From Thiothrix fructosivorans (GTDB lineage Bacteria; Pseudomonadota; Gammaproteobacteria; Thiotrichales; Thiotrichaceae): 64,000 nucleotides of DNA. Below the pieces are notes generated by a model. That model saw only the letters and a program-made list of their open reading frames with translations. It searched no databases and had not been told where the DNA came from. Each line of letters opens with the position of its first letter. Position 1 is the first letter of the stretch. A program made the position numbers and the translations under genes. The stretch is taken from contig NZ_JAFMPM010000007.1 of assembly GCF_017349355.1 (NCBI RefSeq), positions 1 to 64,000 on the forward strand, given 5' to 3'. Positions 1-9,924 of this stretch are shown in pieces.

Positions 1-1208
1 GACGAACACCATTACCCCAGCCGATGTGAAGCCTGTGGCAGGTCCCTGGATGCGGCTGTCTCCCGTATTTATACCGCCTATGACAGTGTGGACATCCAGT
101 TTGGCACGGATGGGAACCCGGACTGACCGTCATCACCACCCGCCACCACCTTCACGATAGCGTATGCACCTGCGGTCATGTGAGCCGCCATATCCCGCAT
201 CGCCAAGCTCCCGACCCGTTATACCCGGAGGTTGATGTGGGCGAGTGGCGGCTGATTGGGGGCAATCTGGCGGCACTTATTGTCCACCTACGGCTGCGCT
301 CACGCTTGTCACTGCGTGGCACACAAGAACTGTTGCGGGAGGTGTTGGGCATTCCCCTAAGTGTCGGGGTGTTGCAGCAATGTTTTGAGGAAGCAGCCGC
401 GAGTGCTTCTCCATTGGAAGATGCCTTGGTGGAAGGGCTGTTGGCAGAAGCCACCGCTGACGGCGGGGTGCTGTATATTGATGAAACCTCTTGGAAAGAG
501 CGTGGCGAAGCCCTGTGGCTATGGACATTCGTCACCACCCTCAGCGTTTGTTTCTACGTAGGGCAGCGCACCATTGAAATGCTCGACAACGTGATTAGCC
601 CCACTTTGGGGGCTGGCTGATGAGTGATGGCTATGCCGCTTACCGCCACCACCCCAAACGCTTGCGTTGCTGGGCGCACCTGATCCGCAAAGCCCGTGGG
701 CTGGCAGAATCACTGGACAAAGACGGGCGGACGTTTGGCAACTTCACCCTCGCTTGGCTGAGGGTATTACAGGACGACATTTACGCTTGGCGGGCAGCAG
801 GCGGCACGGTGGGGACGCAAACCGACGTGATCCGTCAACGCCATCAGGCAAAACTCCTGGAATTCAGGGCATTATGCTTGATCCATGCCGTATCTGCCCA
901 TGACAAGACGGCGGCACTGGCGAAAGAGTTCATCAATGATTGGGATGCCATTTTCCGAATCCTTGACCACCCGTGGCTTCCCTTGACCAATAATGAGGCT
1001 GAGCGGGCGTTGCGCCATTGGGTGATCCTGCGCAAAACCAACCATGGCACAAAGAGTGCTACGGGAGCCGTGCGTTTGCCATGCTGGCCAGCATCATCGG
1101 TACTTGCCGCAAACGTGGACAGTCTGCCTTGGCTTATCTTGCCAGTGTTATTACCGCTGCCCGCGCTGGCTTTGCCCTGCCCGCTTTACCGCAAGGGGTG
1201 GGATGTGA
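1..1208 (+). pseudogene. IS66-type transposase, 5'-truncated by window and frameshifted
   Basis: It encodes the middle and C-terminal parts of the same transposase that is intact at 9910-11487. Compared with that copy it lacks one base at about 120 (C run), 603 (C run), 1064 (G run) and 1200 (G run), so the reading frame changes at each point. The DDE-type catalytic region (motif YIDETSWK) and the C-terminal segment with LTNNEAERALRHW are still recognisable across the frames. As written it could not give a working transposase. Because every lesion is a homopolymer loss, sequencing error is as likely as genuine inactivation. Confidence 0.85.
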
Positions 1209-1216
1209 TCAATTAC
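1..1216 (+). mobile_element. IS66-family (ISBst12-like) element, copy 1, left part outside window
   Basis: This stretch matches the reverse complement of the complete element at 9902-11541 almost base for base. Position 1 corresponds to 11121 of the other copy, so about 420 bp of this copy lie outside the window. The shared sequence stops at TTAC (1213-1216), equivalent to the GTAA end at 9902, which sets the element boundary; GTAA termini are typical of the IS66 family. The only differences I found are four one-base losses in C or G runs. The two copies are in inverted orientation about 8.7 kb apart. Confidence 0.9.
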
Positions 1217-1757
1217 CTTCATTCCAGAAGAAACGGTACGTCGCCAAGGTGCTTGACCAACTCTGGCAAGCCCTAGGGATGCTGGACTGGGGGCTTTCAG
1301 CATAGCGTTGAGAATATGGACAGCGCGTGTTTCGAGCGCTTGTCTCCCAAATCAAGATCGGTGAGTTCGCTAGATGACCCGTTCATGGGTGAAAATTGCT
1401 TATCTTATCACTTGGGACTTGTGTATAGGAGATGGGTTTTCCGATGGAGCTACAACTAACAAGTATTGCAATAATTGTTAGCAAAACGGGAGGCGGAGAG
1501 TAGCGCAAACCATCTAGACCCATAGCAATATATACTCACTTTTCACGCATGTAATCAAAAGATTTTACCAATGCCTTTAAATTTTCTTCAAATAAATTTT
1601 TTGATATGTTCTCATGGCTTATTTATTTCGTTAATCAAGTAATTAATATCTTTTTTTGAAAATAAAAAAGGTCTTATAAAATCTTTATAGCATTGTTTTT
1701 AAAAATTATTCTTGTTTGTATTTGAATTTTCCATAAGGTTTATTTTTCGCATATATT
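1217..1757. other. AT-rich stretch without a recognisable gene
   Basis: Just outside the IS end, 1217-1305 can be read as a short open tail ending in LGMLDWGLSA, which I do not recognise and which may be a remnant of another gene. From about 1500 the sequence becomes strongly AT-rich, with many short T and A runs and no open frame of useful length on either strand. It lies downstream of the putative immunity gene on the minus strand. A short dyad at 1456-1481 is the only structured element I see. Confidence 0.5.
1456..1481. repeat. Short dyad symmetry (7-bp arms)
   Basis: The arms CTAACAA (1456-1462) and TTGTTAG (1475-1481) flank a 12-base spacer that contains the palindrome ATTGCAAT. It could be a protein-binding site or a weak hairpin. 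No adjacent gene explains it, and its function is unknown. Confidence 0.4.
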
Positions 1758-1979
1758 TTATCTCAGAAATTTTATTGTTTCATTGTGAAAATAATAGGCT
1801 ATATTTAGAGTGCCATTATCTATTGAAATTGATCGAGTACTTGTTAGCTCACCAACTAGAAACATAATAATAATAATAATTAAGGCAACAATACTACCGG
1901 AATTGTATATAACTACCATAGCTCCAGTAAATGCTATTCTAGTAATAATAATTTTTTTTAAATCTGGAAAAATTATCAT
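1758..1979 (-). CDS. Small membrane protein, candidate immunity protein of the upstream toxin
   Basis: This is a predicted protein of about 73 residues whose ATG (1979) lies one base after the stop codon of the toxin-like gene. GGATGG just upstream could serve as ribosome-binding site. An alternative ATG at 2003 would overlap the toxin gene and add 8 residues, but has no visible Shine-Dalgarno sequence. The sequence starts with a short polar stretch ending in KK, then has two hydrophobic segments (about residues 10-27 and 30-43, the second very rich in isoleucine) and a polar tail. I do not recognise a family. Position, small size, AT-richness and membrane character fit an immunity protein against a membrane-acting toxin tip. 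This is inference from context only. Confidence 0.45.
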   Translation of the reverse strand: MIIFPDLKKIIITRIAFTGAMVVIYNSGSIVALIIIIIMFLVGELTSTRSISIDNGTLNIAYYFHNETIKFLR

Positions 1980-1980
1980 G

Positions 1981-3875
1981 CTACCATCCGATAGGGCTAA
2001 CATGGTTCTGAAATAGAGTATAGCTTGCGGCAGCAACCCCACCCCAATAGCCGTATTGTACCCCCATTGCTCCGACGACCGCGCCATCCCAATCCTCTGT
2101 TTGTGCAGACCAACCAGCTCCCATGTAACTCAACGCTGGGCTGCGTATTCCAGCGACTCCGAGAAAACTATTCAGAATGATTAGGTCGCGCTGACCTGCA
2201 TCAGTCTTTACATAATCTGCAATATCACGATAATCGTTATTTGGTGCTTCCCACCAAGGTTGATTAAAGCCTCCTGAAACCCCACCATAGTTTTTTTGAT
2301 TCTCCATCCATTGATTGCTTATTTTGCTTTGAGCATGGTGAGACACAACACTCGGAACTCTTGGGTCGCTATGGTCTCTTGTAACCCAGCCATCCTCATT
2401 ATCAAAATATGTCATTTCATCATTAAATACATGGGTAATCGCCGCCGCTCTTGCTCCATCCTGAAAATCACCGCCACTGATTTCAGCAGCCAAGCCTCCT
2501 ATTAAGCCTGATAGTGCTGTGCGTTGGGCAATACCTGACATTGTGTTCACATTTGCACCTAGTTCTGCTGCGACTGCTCCCGTAAAGCCGGAGACAAATT
2601 CACCACCCCGGGCTTCTTGGAATACGCCTTGAGCAATACCGTGTGCTATTGGTTTTGCATTACCAAAGGGCGAATTACCATTATCGCCATGCCCAATATA
2701 GTTGGCTACCTTAGCACTTGTAATATCCAGCATGGCATTTTTGGGGTCATTAATGACTGTCGCTACCGTTGCTATATCACGTAGAGCGCTGGCAGTGTTC
2801 GCTATATTGGTTGAGCCAGTGAGTTTACCTGTCCCTGTTACTGCTCCAGCAGCACTTGCTAAGGCTTTAGTGATGTTGCCATCTTCAGCCGCCTGAATGG
2901 TGTCATGTGCCGCCGCCACAGTATTAAAAATAGTCGCGACAGGCGTAAGAGGGGTAAACTGCGCGATTTGTGCAACCGTGCGAATAACTGGGTTGTCAAT
3001 GACGTTTTCAATGAATCCATTAACGAAACCGCTTAAACCATGACGATCTTTGGTTGGGTCAAATGCCCCATTTTATTGTTATCCGCTCCTGCTGTATGCC
3101 CATGCTGGGTGTTTTCCGCAATGGCAGCCAACAGTTCCCCACCTGCAACGTAATGACCGCCTTGTGGTGAAGAGATTTTAATATCCTTGCTGACTTCTGC
3201 TTTGAATGCTTCCTGCGACGTTTCAAAACGGTAATTGAGTCGTTGATCGGCATAAGTCACGATATGCAGACTCTGACCATTCTTCCTTGGCGTATTGATG
3301 ATTGTAGGCTTTCGTACGGATTCAGTTTTTGGTTAATCTCATCAAGACGCCTTGACGGTTGGATTTTGATATTGTGTTGTAATTGGGCGTATTCCTCTAT
3401 GAGAGCTTTCATGTCAGCAACGTTCAATTGCTGCCCAGTGGCAGGAATTAACGCACGATAATAATCATCGGGGAGTTGCTTCAGGAATTGCTGCTCATCG
3501 TATTCAGGCGTTGCGCCTGCGTAACTATAAATGCCATGCTATTGTTATAAGCATCCTGCACTGCCATTGCCGCGTGGTCAACGCCAGTCATGGAGTAGGT
3601 TTCACTATTGGTTTTCTGATTGAGATTGGTGACAGTTTGTGCTGCTAATGCCTGATAGTCCTTGTTATCCAGTGCAGTTTTGCCGGTAGTTTGTAAGCAT
3701 TTTTCGCGCCATTGAGTGAACCCTTGCGGTGTATTGAGATCGGGCAGATTGGATGGCGGTGGGGCTGAAAGTACTTGCGTGAATTGCATCACACTGTGGT
3801 TATCAAGTGCTGTAGACGTTGCTACAGACGTATTGGTTGATAACGAACGAGAAAATTTCTAACACTGTCTACCAT
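1981..3875 (-). pseudogene. Polymorphic toxin / hemagglutinin-type protein, frameshifted as written
   Basis: Open pieces at 1981-3060, 3033-3290, about 3270-3530 and 3481-3860 run one into the next in the same order and read as one protein of about 630 residues starting near the ATG at 3875. At 3060 the join is restored by one extra G (NNKMG into AFDPTKD). No signal peptide is visible. The C-terminal third carries the pattern LIGGLAAEISGGDFQDGA followed by AAITHVFNDE, the Gly/Ala-rich pre-toxin pattern known from CdiA, Rhs and hemagglutinin-type toxins. After it comes a unique tail ending in a hydrophobic Gly/Ala-rich segment. The toxin activity is not identifiable. The breaks may be sequencing errors. 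Confidence 0.55.
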
Positions 3876-4001
3876 GACTTTAGCTCCCAGCAATTCAAAC
3901 TATTAGCAATGGCATCAATATACACGGGGCGGTAAATCCCATAGCGAATGCCATAGACCGTCAATCTGCTTTAGCGGATAAACGGAGTGAATTTAGCGCA
4001 A

Positions 4002-5749
4002 TCAATGCAAAATAATCCGTATGCTTAAACCGCTGCCATTATCCGCCGCTCCAAACGCTAATTGCGCCCCAATGGTGGCAGCGCGTTTGCGCATACTCGC
4101 CAGCCCTTTGCCCGGTTGGTAAGTGGCAGGCATCCCCATGCCATTATCGGCAATTTGCACAAAGCCGTGCTCACTCGCCGCATCCGTGCCCGTGCTGACA
4201 GTGATAGTATTGCCGCCGCTGTGTTTGATGGCGTTAGTAATCGCTTCTTGCACGATGCGTAACAGTTGCAAGGTTTTTCTGCGCCAAACCTGCGGGTGTG
4301 GCAATGTCTTCCACTGCCAGCGCAGTTCAAACCTGCTTGCTTGATCTTGCGGCTGTTACGACTGCGGAACTGCCGAGGGCGGTGGTGATGTCTTGCGAGT
4401 CAAATCAGTGATCAATCACCAGCCGCAAATCGTTTAACGCGTCTTGAATGTTTTCTTTGATGACAGAATCCGTGCATCGGGCGTTCCAGCATGGCTAAGG
4501 TGGAAATCAAATCTCCGCCAAAACCATCATGAATGTCACGCATATGCGTTCGCGTTCATCGACCACGGCTTTTTCTTGCTCCATGCCGCGAATTTTTGGT
4601 AATTAGCTTCCAATTCTTGCTCACGCGCTGCCGACGATGCTTCCAGATTGTTGGCGTAATATTGTGTTTCACGCAAGCTGCTCACAAAACGCCGCACCAC
4701 AGCACATACTGAGTGAGCAAGGTGAACATCGCCGCAAAATGCAGCAGGTAAGGGCGGGTCGAATGCCGCTCGATAATCACCTCGGTGTCATGCAGCCCGA
4801 ACACCAGCATGGCGAAACCGCACAGCACAAACAGCAAGCGTTTCGCGGTTTGGTCTTGCCAATAGAGTTGCACCACATACGCCAGCACCAGCGAAACAGC
4901 AAGGCGAGCAAACTGTACCAAACGATATGGTAGTTTGCCTGTGCTCCAGACGCATACGGCAAGATAAACAGCGGCAGTGCCAACACCAGCACGGTTGCCC
5001 ACAAATAAACAGCGGATGGGTGTAACGTCGCGGTGGTAGGTGAGTGCGGGGAACGTAGTAATACACCATTGTGACTAGCGCCAACACGCTCAACCCAATC
5101 GTAAACGGCACAGAAGCTGCCCACAGCGCATCATTCACCGGAATATCGCGGATCACCAAGTTGCTGCTGTGAATTCCCATATGCCGTACCAATCGCATAC
5201 CACAGGTATTCCTTGCGAGCGGGGTAAACAGCCAGATACCGCCGATCAACAACGCGCCAGCAAGAGCGTGGTCAGCAGCACTTTCACACTGTCTTGGCGT
5301 AGCAGATTGTTGAGGTAGTAAGCCTTTCGAGGGTTGCGCTTGCACCGAGATACACATTAGTCAGCATCAGGTATTCGGGCGGGTCGAGGCTAATTCAAAG
5401 CGCATACGCCGCCGGGTGTCAGCGCGGGTTTGTACAGCGGCAGCAACAGCGGGCGGTGTTTATTGCGGGCATCGGTGCGGTCATGCTACCGCCATCGCCC
5501 GCGAGTGTGCCGTCAGGTAATACACGGCAATATTTTGGTTGAGATTGAGATCAGCACGGGGTGTTCATCGTTGAGATTGGCAGGATACGATCGTACCCGT
5601 GCTGCGAGTAGCGTTGGGGCTATCTAACGTCACCTTGGCTTGCGGTTGCTCCGGCGCAAAGGTCAGGTGATCCAATTGTTGTGCTAGCAAATACAACGCC
5701 AGCAGTACAACGGTAACCACCAAAGACGCGTATCCCCCCAAACCTTCAT
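4002..5749 (-). pseudogene. Sensor histidine kinase, 7TMR-DISM type with NarL-class kinase core (frameshifted)
   Basis: Read across frames, the order is an N-terminal membrane segment, a periplasmic region with the character of a 7TMR-DISM extracellular domain, several hydrophobic helices (about 4690-5330), a coiled linker, a HisKA_3-type H-box (HDGFGGDLIST, about 4500-4540) and a HATPase domain (4002-4304: N-box around EAITNAIKHSGG, G1 motif ADNGMGM). The ATG at 5749 overlaps the stop of the upstream response regulator in an ATGA, so the two form an operon. One missing G in a G run near 5737 must be restored to enter the first membrane helix. At least four such breaks occur. The signal sensed is unknown. 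Confidence 0.7.
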
Positions 5750-6366
5750 AGCAGATGCCGTTTGACGGCTTCGTGTACCGCTTCGGCGCGGGTGCTGATG
5801 TGCAATTTACGGTAATGCTTTTGATGTGCGAGGTAACGGTGTGGTAGGAATGTGTTGAGATCCGCCGCTTCTTGCGCGGTGTAGCCTTTGGCGATGAAGC
5901 GCAGAATTCCAACTCGGCTTTGGTGAGCTTGATTTCGTCGGCTTCGGGGCGCAGGCGTTTCAGTAAGTGGCTGGCAACGGCGGGGCTGATCGGTGAGCCG
6001 CCTGCGCACAGTTGCACAATCGCTTGTTCCACTTCCATCGACTCGTCGTCTTGAGGATATAGCCAGTTGCGCCTGCTTCGATAGCGGTGATGACGTGCTT
6101 TCATCGCCAATACGCTGATCACCATGATATGTGTGTCGGGGTGTTGTTCGGTGCATTGGCGGATCAAGTCCAGCCCGTTGCCGTCGGGCAAACCGAGGTC
6201 GGTTAACAAGACATCGGCGTGGCTCGCGTTAATGACGCTGTGGGCAGTAGTGGCATTGCTGCACGCGGCAACCAGCGTGAAGCGTGGGTTGCTGGTGAAC
6301 ATAGTCATGAAACGGTGCAAGACGATGGGATCATCTTCCACAACATAATGCTGATGGGGTATTCAT
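5746..6366 (-). pseudogene. NarL/FixJ-family response regulator (frameshifted)
   Basis: It is the partner of the kinase gene that follows with a 4-base overlap. The receiver domain shows the acidic pocket (VEDDPIV), the phospho-acceptor in LLTDLGLPDG and the region around VISVL. The C-terminal LuxR-type HTH reads LRFIAKGYTAQEAADL and then KLHISTRAEAVHEAVKRHLL in successive frames. Length after frame repair is about 205 residues, normal for the family. The ATG at 6366 is chosen because the following codons lead into the receiver after one homopolymer correction. It would be phosphorylated by the neighbouring kinase and bind DNA; the targets cannot be told. Confidence 0.7.
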
Positions 6367-6543
6367 GGCGGGGCTACCATTGGTTGTGGGAACGGGCATT
6401 TATGCACAAGTATAGACCTTCATTTCAGCATCGGGTAATCCCCTGTTCTGGGGATTAATTGCGTAAATTCACACGTTTGTGGGATTAATAATCATCAACT
6501 TGCGTGTTAAGGTAGCGCCATCAGCAAGCGAGGGAGAGTGGGC

Positions 6544-7549
6544 ATGGCAAAGCGTTTGATGGTGTGTTGTGACGGGACCTGGCAAGCCCGGATAATGATT
6601 GCCCAACCAATATTGTGAAATTGGTGCAGGCGCTCAAAGACGTTGGCGATGACGGTTTGCATCAGGTGATTTATTACGATGAAGGTGTGGGTGCGGATAG
6701 TCATGGTATTGCGCACTACCTCAGCGGCGCGTTTGGGATTGGGCTGGATAAAATATTCTGGATGCATACCGTTTCCTGTGCCTGAATTACGCGCCGGGGG
6801 ATAAATTTGCCTGTTTGGGTTCAGCCGTGGGGCTTACACGGTGCGCAGTTTGGCAGGTTTGTTGTATTCCTGCGGGGTGTTGGAACGGCGTTGGATTGCG
6901 CTGTCCGGTGAGGCGTATCGTTTGTACCGTGACCGTAATATTCGCCCTGAAACCTCGATTGCGGCAGCGTTTCGCAGGAGTTAGCACATCCGGTTGAAGT
7001 CGATTTCATGGGCTGTTGGGATACGGTGGGTGCGTTGGGATTCCCGATGTATTGCCGTATTTTCCGCTGGATAATTTGCTGAATCGCAAGTACGAATTCC
7101 ACGACACCAAACTCAGCCCGATTGTGCGCAAGGCGCGTCATGCGATTGCGCTGGATGAACCCGCAATATTTACAATGTCACCCACATGGAATTATCCAAC
7201 AAGGCTCAACAGGCGGGGGTAGATGTGCAAGAACGTTGGTTTGTGGGGCATCACGGTGCAGTCGGCGGCGGCAAACACGAGAATCGCGGGCTTGCCGATA
7301 TTACCCTGACGTGGATGTTGGAGGAGGCGATGAGTACTGGGGTAGGGGTGGATGTCGAGAAAATCCTGACGCATTAATACCGGATGCGTGCTGCACGTTT
7401 ACCAGCAAGCTCTATCAGGTATTCGCGTTGGGGTCGGGTTTTCGGCGGGCGTTTCGTGGGGATAAAGACTGTATTCACCCCAGCGTGTTTGAGCGGGTTA
7501 AGCGGTGCCGGATTACCGACCGCGTAATATTGAGGGGTTTCTCGACTGA
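6544..7549 (+). pseudogene. DUF2235 alpha/beta-hydrolase-like protein (frameshifted)
   Basis: It starts with MAKRLMVCCDGTW, the N-terminal signature of DUF2235 proteins, a group related to the type VI phospholipase Tle1-like fold. Downstream pieces in other frames give NIVKLVQAL, YYDEGVGAD, a region that reads FGFSRGAYTVR after correction (the nucleophile elbow), then WFVGHHGAVGGG and LADITLTWMLEEA, and end at a stop at 7549. Repaired length is about 335 residues. No VgrG, PAAR or other type VI gene is visible beside it, so a secreted effector role is not supported; a cytoplasmic hydrolase is equally possible. The breaks are one-base losses in short runs. Confidence 0.65.
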
Positions 7550-7575
7550 GGTTTCACGCTCTTGGTCTGCACTTT

Positions 7576-7610
7576 GCCGCGTGGGGGACACACCTCCACG
7601 CGGCTGTTTT
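7576..7610 (+). terminator. Intrinsic terminator between convergent genes
   Basis: GCCGCGTGG (7576-7584) pairs perfectly with CCACGCGGC (7596-7604), followed by TGTTTT. It sits 27 bases after the DUF2235 stop and just before the end of the convergent gene, so it probably ends the plus-strand transcript. Confidence 0.75.
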
Positions 7611-7612
7611 GC

Positions 7613-8296
7613 TTAAACGTTGCCGAACACTTCGCGCTGCAAACCGTTCAATTGCACAGCCGTGCGTTCAATTCAGCTCAATACCACGCCACAGGAGGCT
7701 TGCCCTTCGCGGGTTTCCAGATGCCGGCATAATAGCTCTTCCACAATGTGGATGGTGGATGTCTAGTTCAATATGCCCGACAAACAATTCCAGTGCATCT
7801 TCGGTAATCCCGGCACAGTACGCAAGCCCGTGAGCAACATGCGGTAATAGGGTGGAATCGGCCATTCGCCTGCAATGCCTGCCACACCAACGGCGGCGAG
7901 CCAATCCGTGCCTTGGGTCACGCGCATCATGGTGTCGATGTAGCCTTGCTGTTCGGGCGTAATCGGCGCATTTGCCATTTCTGCTTCACTGAAATCCAGC
8001 GCCCGTAGCAGTTTGCGATACACCTCCATGTGCGAATTTGCGGGATTACCGTTGCCGTATTCGTCGTACAAAATATCGGCTAATACTGCTTGAATACGTT
8101 CGTCTGGCGTGACTCCCAGCGCATTGGCTTGGTACAAACGCGTGCGCAAAATGTGCGGGTAATACAGCAGCGCAAAGGTACGCGCTTGGGCAAACGTCAG
8201 TGGCTGCGTCGAAAATTGTTGCAGGAATGGATGGCGCAAGAAAGGGTGATTATTCACGCGTTCTTTGAGTTCTTGCAGGAAAGCAGGTGCATTCAT
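7613..8296 (-). pseudogene. TenA/PqqC-like iron-containing redox enzyme (frameshifted at its 3' end)
   Basis: The intact N-terminal 175 residues (MNAPAFLQELKERV to about 7770) have the all-helical pattern of the TenA/PqqC-like iron-containing redox family: HPFLRHPFLQQF near the start, LLYYPHILRTRL, DEYGNGNPANSHMEVY and GIAGEWPIPPYYRML. Histidines and glutamates such as those in DEYG...SHME and in HIELDIHHPH (reached after a frame change near 7790) would bind the metal. With a further correction near 7670 the protein ends LNGLQREVFGNV at 7613, about 228 residues. The substrate is unknown. It is divergent from the stress-protein gene at 8506. Confidence 0.65.
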
Positions 8297-8505
8297 GTGG
8301 TGTCATCTCCAAAAGTGTCATGGTGGCAATATATCAGGGATGTTGAGCTGGCTCGAATTATCCATAAGTTTTTGCTGATATGCTTGGTATCTCGCGCTGA
8401 AAAATAGACTTAATCCCTGTCTGCTTGATGTGTGTCATCTTAACGGAATAAAAGCTCATCAATAATATGCCTAACTAATGCCCTATAAGATGAGGATGTG
8501 TTTTT

Positions 8506-9377
8506 ATGCAGCAGTTCCGTACACTCTTTCACCCAACTGATCTCTCTGCCGCCAGTGAAGTGGCGTTCTTGCACGCGTTGAAATTAGCCGTGATGAACAA
8601 AAGCAGTTTGACGCTCTTGCATGTGGCGGGTAAACACGAACATGTACACAGCAACCACTTTCCTAGTGTGCGTGCAACCTTGGAGGGCTGGGGAGAGATT
8701 CCGTCACACAGTGATAAAGCGGCTGTTTTGCCTTGGGCGTGACAATCCACAAGGTGGTATCCAACCGGAAGACCCAGTACGCGCCTGCCAACGCTATTTG
8801 GAATCACACAGCATTGATTTGGTGATTTTGGCGGTGCATCAACACAACAGCCGGATGGGTTGGTTATATGCTTCTATCGGGCAACCTATTGTGCGGAATA
8901 CTGGCGAAACCGCGCTCATGTTGCCCCACGGGGTCAGCGGTTTTGTGGATCGTCAGGCGGGGAGCTTGTCGCTCAGGAATATCCTGATTCCGATTAGCAC
9001 ACAGCCGAATCCGCAACGGGTGGTGGATACTGTGCAGGCATTGTTGGCGACATTGCAGTTGACGGAAGGGCGGGTCATTTTGTTATACGTTGGGCAAGCC
9101 AGCGATGCGCCGCGTGTCTCTTTGCCTGCGGAGAGTGGGTGGGTGTGGGAACAGCAAGTTGCTTCTGGTGATGTGGTGGATACCATTCTGCAAGTCGCTA
9201 CGGATTCGAGCTGTGACCTCGTGGCAATGGCAACAGAAGGGCGGCACGGTTTCTTTGATGCGTTGCGGGGTAGCACGACGGAACAGGTTTGCGTCGTTTG
9301 AATTGTCGTTGTTGCTGTGCCTGCGTAAAGCTGGTATTTTTTGTGGTGTATCCTTACAAGCTTGGATGGAAGATTAG
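8506..9377 (+). pseudogene. Universal stress protein (UspA family), tandem-domain, frameshifted
   Basis: It begins MQQFRTLFHPTDLSAASEVAF, the classic first strand and helix of a Usp domain, and continues after two homopolymer corrections near 8735 and 8768. A second Usp domain starts at NILIPIST and runs through RVILLYVG, SGDVVDTILQVA and DLVAMATEGRHG. One more missing T near 9293 must be restored to reach the C-terminal LRRLNC and the end at 9377. Tandem Usp proteins of about 285-290 residues are common stress-response nucleotide-binding proteins. RBS-like GAGGATG lies just upstream of the ATG. The role in this organism is unknown. Confidence 0.7.
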
Positions 9378-9390
9378 ATGGGAATTCCCT

Positions 9391-9432
9391 CGCTCCCCAA
9401 ATCAGCGCATTTTTGTTGACAAATGGGGAGCG
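9391..9432. repeat. Inverted repeat, 9-bp arms
   Basis: CGCTCCCCA (9391-9399) is repeated in inverse as TGGGGAGCG (9424-9432) with a 24-base loop. It lies between the stress-protein gene and the truncated outer-membrane gene, 13 bases after the former's stop. A weak terminator without a T tail, or a remnant of a small element, are both possible. Confidence 0.45.
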
Positions 9433-9484
9433 GTAGAAAAATATGACTGTTTTACAGTGCTATGATCTATCGGGATTGACAAAT

Positions 9485-9901
9485 TTAAAATCCATAAGAA
9501 ATACCTATTGATGCAACAGGCCAATATTTTATTGAATCTATATCATTACGTATATTGTCAATTTCTTATTAATGTCAGTTTGTGAGACTAAGTTCTGTGG
9601 CGATACTTGCAGACTAACTTTTGGACTTCCTTGGTATAAAATACCTAGCTCTGAGGTGAGGCTAAGTCCTTTGTTACTTGCAATCGGTTGACGATAGCCA
9701 ATGCCAATATAGGGACTTGCACCATCGAAACTGATAGTTGAGTCAACTTTACCGGTATTGACTATGGTATCGCCAATATTGACACTTTTGTTACTGGTTG
9801 CAGTCGCTGACAAATCTAGTTTGTTATTGTTAACCATCATGCCACCACTAACAAAAAGCTATTGTTTACGGGATGCCAGTCCGCCAATACACTGATTGTT
9901 T
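9485..9901 (-). pseudogene. Outer-membrane beta-barrel protein, 5' part removed at IS66 insertion
   Basis: Only the C-terminal part remains, starting inside the gene at the IS end (9901) and running to a TAA at 9485-9487. Read with one extra T near 9855, it gives VLADWHPVNNSF, then VNNNKLDLSATATSN, SPYIGIGYRQPI, LTSELGILYQG and an end in ASIGISYGF. Alternating polar/hydrophobic strands and a terminal phenylalanine are the marks of an outer-membrane barrel. No 5' remnant of this gene is present on the other side of the IS (11542 onward goes straight into the hrcA region), so the insertion was accompanied by a deletion or rearrangement. The protein is non-functional as it stands. Confidence 0.7.
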
Positions 9902-9924
9902 GTAATTGATCACATCCCCACCCC
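9902..9924. repeat. IS66 terminal inverted repeat (transposase 3' side)
   Basis: GTAATTGATCACATCCCC aligns with the reverse complement of the opposite end (GTAACTGAACAGTCCCCC); identical bases include GTAA, TGA, CA and the C run. It contains the last bases of the transposase gene, including its stop. Confidence 0.75.

Noticed and set aside
620-1276. Separate open frame of 218 residues within the left IS copy
   Set aside because: It is the middle of the frameshifted transposase running past the element end, not a gene of its own.
6544-7549. DUF2235 protein as a type VI secretion effector
   Set aside because: No VgrG, PAAR, adaptor or immunity gene is adjacent, so the family relation alone does not support it.
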